Below are positions 27,403 through 36,628 of a DNA stretch of 64,000 nt, piece after piece. Position 1 is the first letter of the stretch, and each line of letters opens with the position of its first letter. The DNA is taken from assembly GCF_029868625.1 (NCBI RefSeq), contig NZ_JARWOJ010000136.1, positions 33,736 through 97,735 on the forward strand, in the 5' to 3' direction. Under the pieces are notes generated by a model. It saw only the letters and a program-made list of their open reading frames with translations, was not told the origin of the DNA and searched no databases. Source of the DNA: Nocardia neocaledoniensis (GTDB taxonomy: Bacteria; Actinomycetota; Actinomycetes; Mycobacteriales; Mycobacteriaceae). The translations under genes were made by a program, and so were the position numbers.

Positions 27403-29895
27403 TCAGTCCACCGCCAGCGCCGCGACGATCGGCATCCGCGCCGCCCGGAAGGCGGGCGGGATCGACCCGAGCAGCGCGAGCGCCAGGGCGACGATGCCGT
27501 ACACCAGCAGCAGGGGGCTCGGCCGGTACACGATGTCGATCGTCATGGCGTGGCCGATGGCCACGGTGCCGAGATACTGCACCCCGACGCCGATCACGAG
27601 TCCGATGGCGGCGCCGATGAATCCGATGCCCGCGGCCTCGGCCAGCACCGAGCGCAACAGGAACTTGCGATTGGTGCCCATGGCCCGCAACACGCCGAGT
27701 TCCCTGCGCCGCTCCAGGACCGACAGCATCAGCGTATTGAGCAGCGCCACCGTCGCCACCAGCACCACGATCCACAGGATCATGTTGCTCATCGCCGCGC
27801 CCTGCTGCACGCCCGAGGAGATGGCGTTCACCATGTCGTTTCCGGTCGCGACGTAGAACTCCTCGGGGACCGCGGCGCGGACCGCCGCGCGCACCGCCTC
27901 GGGATCGGCACCCGGGGTGTACTCCACCGACAGGATCGTCTCGCCGGGCCGCTGATACCACTCACGCATCTGATCCAGGTTCATCATCACCACACCCGAG
28001 ACGGCGGTGAAGTACGGAATCACCTGCAGGACAGGCACGGTCCGGGCGCCGGAGGGCGTGGGCATGGTGATCTCGTCACCGGCGGCCAGATGCATCGACC
28101 GGGCCACGTCGCGGGTCACGACCACCCCTTCCCGGCGCTCCATCCGCTCGACCACGCCCGGATCGACCGCGCTCAGCCTGCTCTCGTCGGGCGTCGCCGG
28201 ATAGCCCTGCAGCATCACCCGCCCGGTGCCCACCGTGGCGAACGCCATCTGCGCGGGCCGCACCGACGCGACGCCCGGCACCGCGGCCACCTTCTCGCGC
28301 ACCGCCGGCGGCAGCACCGGACCGGTCGGGAACTGCTCGACCGGGCTCGCGCTGACATACAGGTCCGTGTCGCCCAGGCTCTCGAACGATTCGGTCGCCG
28401 AGTCGACCATGTTGCCGGACGCGCCACCGAGCGCCACTACGGCGGCGACGCCGATCATCACCGTCATCGCGGTCGCCCACACGCGGCGCGGTGCGCGTCC
28501 GAGGGTGGTGGCGCCGAGTGCGCCGGGCGCGCCGAACCAGCGTGCGATCCCGGCGGCGCCGCGCACGATCGGGCCGGTGGCGGCGAAGCAGAGCAGCACC
28601 GCCGCGGCGAAGGAGGTCGAGATGGCGCCCAGCGAGATCCGCCCGAGGTCGAGGAATGCCAGAACGACGGCCACACCGACGAGGCCGAGCCCGCCGGCCA
28701 GCGCCACCCAGCGCAGGATCGCGTTGTCGGCGGCCGAATCGCTCGCCTCCACCGGCGCCAGCGCCTCGACCGGCGCGACTTTGTAGACCTGGCGTGCCGC
28801 GATCGCCGCGGCCAGCACGGTCGCCACCACGCACGCCACGATCGCGGCGGGCACCGCGTAGTTCGGCACCATGAACTCGGTGCGCGATTCCACCGACTGC
28901 ACGATCGCCGCGGGCAGGCGCTCGATCGCGAACCGGCCCATCACCGCGCCGATCGCCGAGCCGATGGCACCGCCGATCAGACCGAGCAGCGCCGCCTCGA
29001 CCAGCAGATCGCGCACCATCGGCCCGCGCTGCCCGCCGATCGCCCGTAGCAGCGACAGTGTCGGCCTGCGCTGGGCCACCGCCATGCTCATCGCGTTGTA
29101 GATCAGGAACGCCGACACCATCAGCGCCGCCGCCGACGACATCAGCGTGGAGTACCGCATGATCTGGATCGCGCCGCCGGCCTGCGCGGTCCGCAGGCTG
29201 GGCTCGGCCACCACGGCACGCCCGTCCACGACCGCGGTGAGATCGGAACGCAGCTGCCCGATGTCGGTGCCGGGCTTCGGCAGGATCTGCACGGAGTCGA
29301 GCCGGTCGACGCGGTTGGTGAGCAACTGCGCGAGCGGTAGCGGGGCGGCGATCAGGTGACCGCCGTTGAGCCGGTTGGTCGCCTCGTCGTCGAGCACCCC
29401 CGCCACTGTCGCGGTGCCCCAGCCGATCGGAACGCTGTCGCCCACCTGGTAGCCCATGGCGGCGCCGACCAGCACCCCGCGCGGCGTGCTGACGAGCTTC
29501 GCGGTGTGCTCCGACATCGGGCCGGCCAGATCGCCACCGAGCGCGGCGACATTCGCGTCGGCGCCGACCAGCATGGCCCGGTCGGGACCGGCGCCGAGCG
29601 TCGTGCGCAGCATCGGCACCGCCGTGGCCACGCCGGGCGTGGCGGTGATCCGGGCGAGCAGCGACTGTTCGAAGCCGGCGTCGGTGATGCCGGTGATCTC
29701 GAGTTCGGCATCGCCGGCCAGGCCCTGGGTGAGCCGGTCGACCGACCCGGTCACCGAGCCGGAGATGCTCAGCACGGCGACCAGCAGGGACGCCGACACC
29801 GCCATCACCGCCGTCGACATGACGGTGCGGCCAGGATGACGGATCAGTTCACCGATATTGAACAGCCGCAACCGATCCCACATGGCCGCGATCAT
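27403..29895 (-). CDS. ABC transporter permease, two FtsX domains (MacB-like)
   Basis: Membrane permease of 830 aa. An N-terminal span is followed by a large extracytoplasmic domain and the first FtsX helix bundle (SLLRAIGGQRGPM near residues 295-310). Then comes a second extracytoplasmic domain and a C-terminal FtsX bundle (LGVLRAMGTNRKFLL near 725). This is the single-chain duplicated permease used with a LolD/MacB-like ATPase for exporting lipids, peptides or antibiotics, or for mechanotransmission. Its start overlaps the ATPase gene stop by four bases, so both are translated together. Substrate is unknown. A kinase/regulator pair is divergent from the operon and probably controls it. Confidence 0.9.
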   Translation of the reverse strand: MIAAMWDRLRLFNIGELIRHPGRTVMSTAVMAVSASLLVAVLSISGSVTGSVDRLTQGLAGDAELEITGITDAGFEQSLLARITATPGVATAVPMLRTTLGAGPDRAMLVGADANVAALGGDLAGPMSEHTAKLVSTPRGVLVGAAMGYQVGDSVPIGWGTATVAGVLDDEATNRLNGGHLIAAPLPLAQLLTNRVDRLDSVQILPKPGTDIGQLRSDLTAVVDGRAVVAEPSLRTAQAGGAIQIMRYSTLMSSAAALMVSAFLIYNAMSMAVAQRRPTLSLLRAIGGQRGPMVRDLLVEAALLGLIGGAIGSAIGAVMGRFAIERLPAAIVQSVESRTEFMVPNYAVPAAIVACVVATVLAAAIAARQVYKVAPVEALAPVEASDSAADNAILRWVALAGGLGLVGVAVVLAFLDLGRISLGAISTSFAAAVLLCFAATGPIVRGAAGIARWFGAPGALGATTLGRAPRRVWATAMTVMIGVAAVVALGGASGNMVDSATESFESLGDTDLYVSASPVEQFPTGPVLPPAVREKVAAVPGVASVRPAQMAFATVGTGRVMLQGYPATPDESRLSAVDPGVVERMERREGVVVTRDVARSMHLAAGDEITMPTPSGARTVPVLQVIPYFTAVSGVVMMNLDQMREWYQRPGETILSVEYTPGADPEAVRAAVRAAVPEEFYVATGNDMVNAISSGVQQGAAMSNMILWIVVLVATVALLNTLMLSVLERRRELGVLRAMGTNRKFLLRSVLAEAAGIGFIGAAIGLVIGVGVQYLGTVAIGHAMTIDIVYRPSPLLLVYGIVALALALLGSIPPAFRAARMPIVAALAVD

Positions 29896-30605
29896 GCGTC
29901 GACCCGCGCTGCCACGACGTCGTCGGCGTCGATGCGGCCGTCGTGCAGGGTGATCACCCGATCGCAGTGGGCGACAGCGCCCATGTCGTGGGTCACCATC
30001 ACGACCGAATTGCCCTGTGCGGTGATCTCACCCAGCAGTTCCAGGATCGACGCGCCGGTCTTGGAGTCCAGATTGCCGGTGGGCTCGTCGGCCAGGATCA
30101 GCGGTGGATCCATGATCAGTGACCGCGCCACCGCGACGCGCTGCATCTGCCCACCGGACAGTTCGGCGGGCCGGTGCTGGGCCCGGTCGCCGAGGCCTAC
30201 CAGCTCGAGCAGTTCCAGCGCGCGCGGCTTGGCCTTGCGTAAACCGGTGCCGTCCAGCAACTTCGGCACCGCGACGTTCTCCCAGGCCGACAGCGTCGGC
30301 AGCAGGTTGAAGAACTGGAAGACGAAACCGACCTGCTGCAAACGGAAAGCCGCTTGGGCGTCCTCGTCGAGGTCGCCGATCTCGGTGCCGCGGAAGCAGA
30401 TCGAGCCCTCGTCCGGCTTGTCCAGGGCGCCGAGCAGATGCAGCAGGGTGCTCTTGCCGGAACCGGAGGGCCCGATGATCGAGGTGAACTGGCCCGCCTC
30501 GATGCGCATGCTCACCTCGTCGAGCGCGCGTACCCGCTGTTCGCCGACGCGGTACTGCTTGACCACCCGCGTCAGTTCCAGCATCGGCGAATCGTTGTCC
30601 GGCAT
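29892..30605 (-). CDS. ABC transporter ATP-binding protein (LolD/MacB type)
   Basis: Nucleotide-binding subunit of 237 aa. Walker A GPSGSGKST, Q-loop region, signature LSGGQMQRV, Walker B LILADEPTGNLD and the switch His in VTHD are all intact, so it should hydrolyse ATP. It partners the FtsX-type permease encoded next (ATGA overlap). The preceding small gene ends 40 bp upstream and may be co-transcribed. No strong Shine-Dalgarno site is seen before ATG 30605. Confidence 0.93.
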   Translation of the reverse strand: MPDNDSPMLELTRVVKQYRVGEQRVRALDEVSMRIEAGQFTSIIGPSGSGKSTLLHLLGALDKPDEGSICFRGTEIGDLDEDAQAAFRLQQVGFVFQFFNLLPTLSAWENVAVPKLLDGTGLRKAKPRALELLELVGLGDRAQHRPAELSGGQMQRVAVARSLIMDPPLILADEPTGNLDSKTGASILELLGEITAQGNSVVMVTHDMGAVAHCDRVITLHDGRIDADDVVAARVDA

Positions 30606-30645
30606 GTTTCTTGGCCCCCAAGGGTTTTCGGTCGGATGGAAATCG

Positions 30646-30969
30646 TCAGCGCGCGAGGGCGCGGGTACGGGTAGTTTGCCCGGTCGCGGCGTGCGCGTCG
30701 AGGATCGCGCGCAGCGCCGGCTGTTCGGCGGCCAGTTCCAGATAGGCCTCCACCGCCGAATGTCCTTCTATCTCGGCCTGTTCGAGTTTGGCGCGCAAAT
30801 GATTGTTCCATCGGTAGGCCAGGGCTCGCAGGAGTCCCTCGGTCCCGCCGAAGAGCTCGTCCAGTCCGGCCAGGCCGTCGAACAGCTGGGGGTCGCGCGG
30901 GTCGATCGACGCCCTGGTGAGCACGGTGTGCACGATCTCGGTGCGGCGGTGCTGATCGGTCCAGGTCAT
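30646..30969 (-). CDS. Small helical protein of unknown function at the head of the ABC operon
   Basis: Protein of 107 aa, predicted mostly helical (DQHRRTEIVHTVLTRASI, FDGLAGLDELFGG, AYRWNNHLRAKLEQAEI, SAVEAYLELAAEQPALRAI). No signal peptide or membrane span. ATG 30969 has GGAAGGTG about 7 nt upstream; GTG 30978 is an alternative. It is the first gene before the ABC ATPase and faces the divergent kinase/regulator operon, with two inverted repeats in between. I do not recognise the family. A regulatory or accessory role in the transport system is only suggested by position. Confidence 0.6.
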   Translation of the reverse strand: MTWTDQHRRTEIVHTVLTRASIDPRDPQLFDGLAGLDELFGGTEGLLRALAYRWNNHLRAKLEQAEIEGHSAVEAYLELAAEQPALRAILDAHAATGQTTRTRALAR

Positions 30970-30982
30970 GGGCTTCACCTTC

Positions 30983-31002
30983 CGTGAGCGGTGTCACTCA
31001 CG
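30983..31002. promoter_or_regulatory. Inverted repeat next to the ABC operon start
   Basis: CGTGAG-N8-CTCACG, 14 bp upstream of ATG 30969. Its position over the leader or promoter of the ABC operon suggests a regulator-binding site. Confidence 0.45.
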
Positions 31003-31050
31003 CTACGGTCGCGCGGGCCCGGAATCGTCGTGCCCGGGACCCGACTTGTC

Positions 31051-31068
31051 CTCCTACCCCGGTAGGAG
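31051..31068. promoter_or_regulatory. 18-bp perfect inverted repeat between exporter and kinase operons
   Basis: CTCCTACC-CC-GGTAGGAG in the centre of the 156-bp divergent gap, about 57 bp before the kinase start and 82 bp before the small gene. The size and half-site spacing suit a dimeric NarL/LuxR-type regulator; the product of the downstream regulator gene is the obvious candidate. Confidence 0.6.
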
Positions 31069-31113
31069 CGCGGGCCCGTTCGCGGGACGATGACGGGTGC
31101 CGGGCCCGGCGGC

Positions 31114-31119
31114 TAGCCT
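31114..31119 (+). promoter_or_regulatory. -10 element of the second histidine kinase gene
   Basis: TAGCCT, 6 nt before ATG 31126, no Shine-Dalgarno sequence; predicted leaderless mRNA. Confidence 0.6.
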
Positions 31120-31125
31120 TACCCC

Positions 31126-32451
31126 ATGGAGGTGAGTCACGCCCTTCCCGCGGGTACCGCGGGCCGGCCCGGCCGCTGGCGGCGGCTCGCGGACCGGCCG
31201 CGACACGGGGTGCGGCGGCTGCTCGACATCGTGCGGGAACGCATCGAGTCCCTGCCCTACGACTATCCGCCCGCCGTGATCATCGGGGCCGATCTGGCCC
31301 TGCTGGTGATCACCGGCGCGGCCGTGATCCAGCGGCACTCCTACTTCCCGAGCCCGCTGCCCCTGGTGGCGATGGCCACCGCCTTCCTGCCGATCCCGCT
31401 GTTCGCGATCTTCGGGGTGAAGCCGCATCCGGCCCTGCTGAAGGGGTCGGCGCTGCTCTCGTGCGGGCTGTTCCTGTTGCAGCCGGTCAGCGCCGATTTC
31501 GCGCCGTTCGTGCTGGTGATCGTCGCCGGGGAGGTGGCCGCGGTCGCGTCCCGCGGGATCACCGTCGGGTTCACGGTGCTCGCGATCCTCGAGCTGGTCG
31601 CCTTCGACCTCGCCGGCCACGTCCGGTGGGGCGATGCGGGACAGCGGTTGCAGGGGCTGCCGATGTATGTACTCGGCATCGTGCTCGGTGTCTTCGTCGG
31701 GGTGCTGCTGCAGTATCAGCGCCGGTTCCTCTATCAGGAGCGCGAGAACCAGTCGATCCGCGCCGTGCGGGCCGCCGATGAGGAACGGCGCCGGATCGCC
31801 CGCGAGGTGCACGACGTCATCGCGCATTCGCTGTCCATCACCCTGCTGCATCTGACCGCGGCCCGGCGCGCGCTGCAGACCGACGACGACGTGACCGAAG
31901 CGGTGGACGCGCTCGTCGACGCCGAACGCCTCGGCAGGCAGGCGATGGCCGACATCCGCCGCACCGTCGGCATGCTCGACACCAGTCCCTCGACGCTGGC
32001 CCCCGAGCCGAGCGCCGCCGACATCGACGAACTCGTCGGCGACTTCCGGCGGGCCGGACTCGACGTCGAATACACCCGCACCGGTGACCTGGCCGTCGTC
32101 GAGGGCACCGTCGGGCACGCCCTGTACCGGATCGGGCAGGAATCGCTGGCGAATGTGGCCAAGCACGCGCCCGGCGCGCCGGCGACCGTTCGGCTCGACG
32201 TCGCCCCGGAGCTGGCGACGCTGGTGGTGACGAACCCGATGCCCTGCGGTCCGCCGCCTCGGCGCGACGGCGGCATGGGTTTGCGCGGCATGCGCAAGCG
32301 CACCGACCTGCTCGGCGGCCGCATTACCGCGGGTGTCGCCGACGACGGGTGGACGGTGCGCGCGAGCTTCCCCCTCAAAACCACGGCGTGCACGACCATC
32401 ACCGCGCTACTGCCCGGCCTGCTCAAGACCAAGCCCCAGGAGGACACGTGA
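31126..32451 (+). CDS. Sensor histidine kinase, HPK7 type (second pair)
   Basis: Protein of 441 aa. The N-terminal cytoplasmic tail (about 45 aa) precedes five to six hydrophobic spans (residues about 47-200), then EERRRIAREVHDVIAHSLS with phospho-acceptor His229 and a HATPase domain ending GGMGLRGMRKRTDLLGG. Its stop overlaps the regulator start (GTGA), so kinase and regulator are translationally coupled. Divergent from an ABC exporter operon, the usual arrangement for systems that sense and export cell-envelope-active compounds. Stimulus unknown. Confidence 0.92.
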   Translation: MEVSHALPAGTAGRPGRWRRLADRPRHGVRRLLDIVRERIESLPYDYPPAVIIGADLALLVITGAAVIQRHSYFPSPLPLVAMATAFLPIPLFAIFGVKPHPALLKGSALLSCGLFLLQPVSADFAPFVLVIVAGEVAAVASRGITVGFTVLAILELVAFDLAGHVRWGDAGQRLQGLPMYVLGIVLGVFVGVLLQYQRRFLYQERENQSIRAVRAADEERRRIAREVHDVIAHSLSITLLHLTAARRALQTDDDVTEAVDALVDAERLGRQAMADIRRTVGMLDTSPSTLAPEPSAADIDELVGDFRRAGLDVEYTRTGDLAVVEGTVGHALYRIGQESLANVAKHAPGAPATVRLDVAPELATLVVTNPMPCGPPPRRDGGMGLRGMRKRTDLLGGRITAGVADDGWTVRASFPLKTTACTTITALLPGLLKTKPQEDT

Positions 32452-33137
32452 CGGCCGCCGCGCCGATCGACAACCCGGTGACGGTGCTCGTCGTCGACGA
32501 TCAGGAACTCGTCCGCGGCGGCCTGCGCCGCATCCTGCGCCGCCGCGACGGCTTCACCGTCACCGAATGCGCCGACGGTGACGAGGTGGTGGCCGCGGTC
32601 GCGGCCGAACGGCCCGACGTGGTGCTGATGGATCTGCGGATGAAACGGGTCGGCGGCATCGATGCGACGCGGTTGCTGCGCGCGCGTCCGGACGCGCCGC
32701 CGGTGCTCGTACTCACCACCTTCGACGATGATCAGCTCCTGTCGGGGGCGCTGCGCGCGGGCGCGGCCGGCTTCCTGCTCAAGGACTCACCCGCCGAGGA
32801 CCTCATCCGCGCGGTGCGCACCGTCGCCGCGGGCGGCGCCTGGCTCGACCCGTCGGTGACCGGCCGGGTGCTCACCGCCTACCGCACGGTGCGACCGACC
32901 GGTACGCGCGGCGATCACCGGCTCGGCGACCTCACCGCGCGCGAGTACGAAGTGCTCGAACTGATCGGCCGCGGCCGGGTCAACAGCGAGATCGCCGCCG
33001 AACTCGGCATCTCCGAAGTGACCGTGAAAAGCCACGTAGGACACATTTTCGGCAAGCTGGACCTGCGTGACCGCGCCGCCGCGATCGTGTTCGCGTTTGA
33101 CCACGGCGTGGTGACACCGGGAGAATCCTCCTTCTGA
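32448..33137 (+). CDS. NarL/LuxR-family response regulator (second pair)
   Basis: Protein of 229 aa. Receiver domain with VVDDQELVRGG at the start, phospho-acceptor Asp62 in VVLMDLRMKRVGG and Lys in FLLKDSPAEDL; LuxR HTH with LTAREYEVLELIGRGRVNSE and VKSHVGHIFGKLDLRDR. GTG 32448 has AGGAGG 5 nt upstream and overlaps the kinase stop by four bases. A perfect 18-bp inverted repeat before the operon (31051-31068) is a plausible target, giving autoregulation and control of the ABC genes. A Ser/Thr kinase gene starts 43 bp downstream. Confidence 0.94.
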   Translation: MTAAAPIDNPVTVLVVDDQELVRGGLRRILRRRDGFTVTECADGDEVVAAVAAERPDVVLMDLRMKRVGGIDATRLLRARPDAPPVLVLTTFDDDQLLSGALRAGAAGFLLKDSPAEDLIRAVRTVAAGGAWLDPSVTGRVLTAYRTVRPTGTRGDHRLGDLTAREYEVLELIGRGRVNSEIAAELGISEVTVKSHVGHIFGKLDLRDRAAAIVFAFDHGVVTPGESSF

Positions 33138-33180
33138 CGAGCAGGTCTTCGGGCCTGCCAGAAGTGGGAGGCGGACGCTG

Positions 33181-36100
33181 GTGCAGGCACCTGGGTCACG
33201 GACGGGGAGCAGATTCGGCCCGTACGAGTTGCGGTCGATGCTGGGCAAAGGCGGGATGGGCGAGGTCTACGAGGCCTATGACACCGGCAAGGACCGGGTG
33301 GTCGCCCTGAAGTTGCTGGCGCCCGAGCTCGCCCAGGACCCCGCCTATCAGGTCCGGTTCCGGCGCGAGTCCCAGGCGGCGGCGAAACTGGCCGAACCGC
33401 ACGTCATCCCGATTCACGACTGGGGCGTGATCGACGGGGTGCTGTTCATCGACATGCGCCTGGTGCCGGGCACCGATCTGCGGACCGTCCTGCGCGCCGG
33501 TGGGCCGCTCAGCCCCGATCGGGCGGTCGCGGTGGTCGAGCAGATCGCCGCCGCGCTCGACGCGGCGCACGCGGGCGGGCTGGTGCACCGCGACGTCAAA
33601 CCGGCCAACATCCTGGTGACGCCCGCCGATTTCGCCTACCTCGCCGACTTCGGCATCGCCCACACCGAGGGCGACAGCGCGGTGACCCAGGCCGGGATGG
33701 CCATGGGCTCCTACATCTACATGGCGCCGGAACGTTTCGACGTCGGCCCCATCTCGGGCCGCGCCGATGTCTACTCGCTGGCCTGTGTGCTGCACGAATG
33801 CCTCACCGGCGCCGCGCCGTTCCCCGCCGCCAGCATGAGCGTGCTCATCCGCGCCCATCTCTCCGAAGCCCCGCCCCGGCCGAGCACCCTGCTGCCCGGG
33901 TTGCCGTCGACGCTCGACGACGTGATCGCGATCGGCATGGCCAAGGACCCCGCCGATCGCTACGCCAGCGCGGGCGAGCTCGCGGTCGCGGCCAGGGAAG
34001 CGCTGGTCGCCGCGATCCAGGACAGTCTGCCGGTGGGTGGTCCGCAGGGCGCCGGGGCGATGGGTGTCCCCAGCCCGGGCACCGGCGCCGCGGCGGGGGC
34101 GGCGGCCTTCGGCGCGGCCGGCGCGGGTGCGCGGAATCCGGTGCCCGGCAAGGCGCCCGAAGGCTGGAATCTGCCCGTTGGCGTGGGAACCGGCGGTCAT
34201 CCGGTGCCCGGTGCCGGTGCGACTGGTGGTCATCCGGTGCCCGGCGACGGTCGTGGAGGCCAGGGTGGGACCGGTGGACATCCGATTCCAGGGGGTGCCG
34301 GCGCTGGTCGTGGCGTGCCGGGTGGTCGTGCGACCGGTGGTCATCCGGTGCCTGGTGGTGCCGGGGGACAGGCCGTGCCCGCTGGTGGGGTCAGCGGCGG
34401 TCACGAGGTGCCGGGTGGTCGGAAGCCTGGTGGCGCTGATGCCGATGGTCGCAACGCGTCCAGTGGGCGGAATGCGCCCGGCGAGGGGCGCGGGCCCGCC
34501 GATGACGACGGTGCCGCGGCCGGGCCCACGCCGACCGGTGAGTTCCGCGTCGTCGGCGCGGTGACCGCGACCGGTGGCATCGAGACCTCGCGTAGCCAGA
34601 CCCAGGCGACCGGCGCGCAGCCCACGCTGATCATCCGGCCGCCCGCCAACGCGGGCCCGGAAACCGCCGGATTCCAGCGTGTCCCGGCCGAGGGCACCGG
34701 TGAGGTGTCGATCCCCGCGGTGATCCAGCCGACGGGCCCCGCCGAGATCCGCCCCGACGACACATACTTCACGCCGCTCCCGCCCGCCGACGCCCCGGTC
34801 GCCCCCGAGCCTCCGCCCGCCTACACCCCGGACCAGGGCCTGCCCAAGATGCGCCCGTTCCCCGACGCCCACCTCTACGAGGGCGCCGGGCCCGGCGAAA
34901 CCTCGGCCCCGGTGCCGCACACGCCGTACCCGGCCCCGACCGGCTTCGCCGACGCGACCCCTTCGGGCCCGGTTCCCCAGCGCGCGGCCCCCACCCAGCG
35001 CTACGCGGGCCCCCCGCCGGAATACGTCGACACGGGCCGCTCCAACCCCAACCCGCGATTCGGCCCCACCGCCGACGCGGCGCGCCCACCACTGGATGGG
35101 AGAGCGGCGGGCGGACCGGGTGTCGGTAGCCCCTTCGGCGCCGGGCCCGATCCTGTGCGTCCCCCACTCGACGGAGCCTCCGGCCCCATCCCGCAACGAT
35201 CCGCGCCTACCCAGCGCTACCAGGGCGGTCCACCTGGCCCGGCCGCATTCGGCGGCAGCCCCGAGGCCCCCTTCGGCTCGGATCCCAGCGCGTCGAACCC
35301 GGTCCCGGACAACCGCTTCGGCGACGAGGAGCCGCCGTTCGGCGAGGGGGGAGCCCCGGACGCACGCTTCCGCGCACCCGACTCCAGCTCCGATGCCCGC
35401 TTCGCGGCACCCGCGGGGATGTTCGCCGACGGCGAGAATTCGCCGCACCGCTTCGGCCCGACAGCGCAGTTCGGCGGCGAACACGATCGCTTCGGTTCCG
35501 CGGCAGACGATTTCGATGACGACCGCACCGCACAGCCCGCGCGGTTCGCTCCCGGACCGGACCGGTTCGATGACGAGCACGACAGGCCCGGCCTGGACGC
35601 CCGCTTCGGCGCACCGGCCGGTGGATTCGGTGACCCGGACCGTTTCGGCGAGCCCCAGTCCGGCGCGGCCGACCGTTTCGGCGCACCGACCGAGCAATAC
35701 CGTGGCGTGCCGGGGCCGGAGGAGGACCCGCGCCGGGCGGCCGCGACCCGGCAGTACAGCGGGGTGGACGGTCCGGCGACCGAGCAGTACGACCCGGCCG
35801 GTTTCGACGCGCAACGGTCGGCGCCGACGCAGCACTACCAGGGCACCTCGCCCAGCGGTGAACCCTTCGGCGCGCCGGATCCGCAACGCGCGCAGGCCAC
35901 TCAGCAGTATCGCGGTGGCGCGGCGCCGTTCCCCGCGCACCAGGCCCCGCCGGACGAACCGTACGGCGGGCACGAGGCCTACGCGCAGTACGACGAGAAC
36001 AATGCCTACGGTGATCACGCCTACCGCGACCCCGCCTACGGTGCCGACCCGTACGGTCCGGACCCCGGTTACGCGGAACCCGCCTGGCAGCAGCGGGATT

Positions 36101-36585
36101 CGGGCCGTAACAGGGCCCTGTTGCCCATCCTGGTCGGTGTGCTCACCGTCGCGGTGCTGGTCATCGGCGCAGCGATCGGCTGGCGGCTGATGTCGGGCGG
36201 CGACTCGGCCACCGACACCGCCGCCGCGCCCAGCTCGGCGGCGCCGATCGGCGGCGGGGGCGCGGCCACCACGGCCCCGCGCGCCACCACGGCGGCCCCG
36301 ACGACCTCGGCAGGCCCGGTCACCCTGCCCGCCGGTGCGCAGCCGTGCGAATCCGGCGCCGCCGGTGGCGCTTTCGGCAAGGCGGCGATCGGCAGCACGG
36401 TCACCAGCTGCGGTTTCGCCGAAGCCGTCCGCGCGGCGTACGCCAGTGGCGGCACTGCGGCCGGGCCACGGTCGGTCGTCGCCACCAGTCCCGTGACGGG
36501 CCGCACCTACACGATGAACTGCACCCCCGAGGGCAAGCTCGTCACCTGCACGGGCGGCGAGAACGCGGTCGTCTACGTCTACTGA
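33181..36585 (+). CDS. Transmembrane Ser/Thr protein kinase with long repetitive linker (second)
   Basis: Protein of 1134 aa. Kinase domain at residues about 15-280: LGKGGMGEVYEAY, Lys44, HRDVKPAN (Asp138), DFG (Asp156) and YMAPERF, all intact. The linker of about 690 residues has Gly-rich GGHPVPG repeats, several (R/Q)-x-(S/A)-xTQ-x-Y-x-G units (APTQRYQG, APTQHYQG, QATQQYRG) and many RFG-x-x-x-D repeats. One membrane span lies at about 979-1002 (LLPILVGVLTVAVLVIGAAIG), then Thr/Ala-rich stalk and a small extracytoplasmic domain with four cysteines. It is 43 bp behind the response regulator gene and may be co-transcribed with that two-component system. Repeated TQ-Y sites are possible phosphorylation or FHA-docking sites; this is inference. 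Confidence 0.88.
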   Translation: MQAPGSRTGSRFGPYELRSMLGKGGMGEVYEAYDTGKDRVVALKLLAPELAQDPAYQVRFRRESQAAAKLAEPHVIPIHDWGVIDGVLFIDMRLVPGTDLRTVLRAGGPLSPDRAVAVVEQIAAALDAAHAGGLVHRDVKPANILVTPADFAYLADFGIAHTEGDSAVTQAGMAMGSYIYMAPERFDVGPISGRADVYSLACVLHECLTGAAPFPAASMSVLIRAHLSEAPPRPSTLLPGLPSTLDDVIAIGMAKDPADRYASAGELAVAAREALVAAIQDSLPVGGPQGAGAMGVPSPGTGAAAGAAAFGAAGAGARNPVPGKAPEGWNLPVGVGTGGHPVPGAGATGGHPVPGDGRGGQGGTGGHPIPGGAGAGRGVPGGRATGGHPVPGGAGGQAVPAGGVSGGHEVPGGRKPGGADADGRNASSGRNAPGEGRGPADDDGAAAGPTPTGEFRVVGAVTATGGIETSRSQTQATGAQPTLIIRPPANAGPETAGFQRVPAEGTGEVSIPAVIQPTGPAEIRPDDTYFTPLPPADAPVAPEPPPAYTPDQGLPKMRPFPDAHLYEGAGPGETSAPVPHTPYPAPTGFADATPSGPVPQRAAPTQRYAGPPPEYVDTGRSNPNPRFGPTADAARPPLDGRAAGGPGVGSPFGAGPDPVRPPLDGASGPIPQRSAPTQRYQGGPPGPAAFGGSPEAPFGSDPSASNPVPDNRFGDEEPPFGEGGAPDARFRAPDSSSDARFAAPAGMFADGENSPHRFGPTAQFGGEHDRFGSAADDFDDDRTAQPARFAPGPDRFDDEHDRPGLDARFGAPAGGFGDPDRFGEPQSGAADRFGAPTEQYRGVPGPEEDPRRAAATRQYSGVDGPATEQYDPAGFDAQRSAPTQHYQGTSPSGEPFGAPDPQRAQATQQYRGGAAPFPAHQAPPDEPYGGHEAYAQYDENNAYGDHAYRDPAYGADPYGPDPGYAEPAWQQRDSGRNRALLPILVGVLTVAVLVIGAAIGWRLMSGGDSATDTAAAPSSAAPIGGGGAATTAPRATTAAPTTSAGPVTLPAGAQPCESGAAGGAFGKAAIGSTVTSCGFAEAVRAAYASGGTAAGPRSVVATSPVTGRTYTMNCTPEGKLVTCTGGENAVVYVY
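34189..34430 (+). repeat. GGHPVPG coding repeats in second kinase linker
   Basis: At least five imperfect copies encoding (G/T)GGH(P/E)(V/I)PG within about 240 bp; the common DNA block is GGTCATCCGGTGCC. Codon use stays high-GC, so this is an internal expansion, not an insertion. Confidence 0.75.
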
Positions 36586-36590
36586 CGCGC

Positions 36591-36624
36591 ATCGGCCGCG
36601 GCTCCGACGGGAGTCGCGGCCGAT
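36591..36624. terminator. Hairpin between second kinase and oxidoreductase genes
   Basis: Perfect outer stem ATCGGCCGCG/CGCGGCCGAT with an inner CTCC/GGAG stem, sited between the convergent stops at 36585 and 36629. No T run. Confidence 0.7.
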
Positions 36625-36628
36625 CCGT

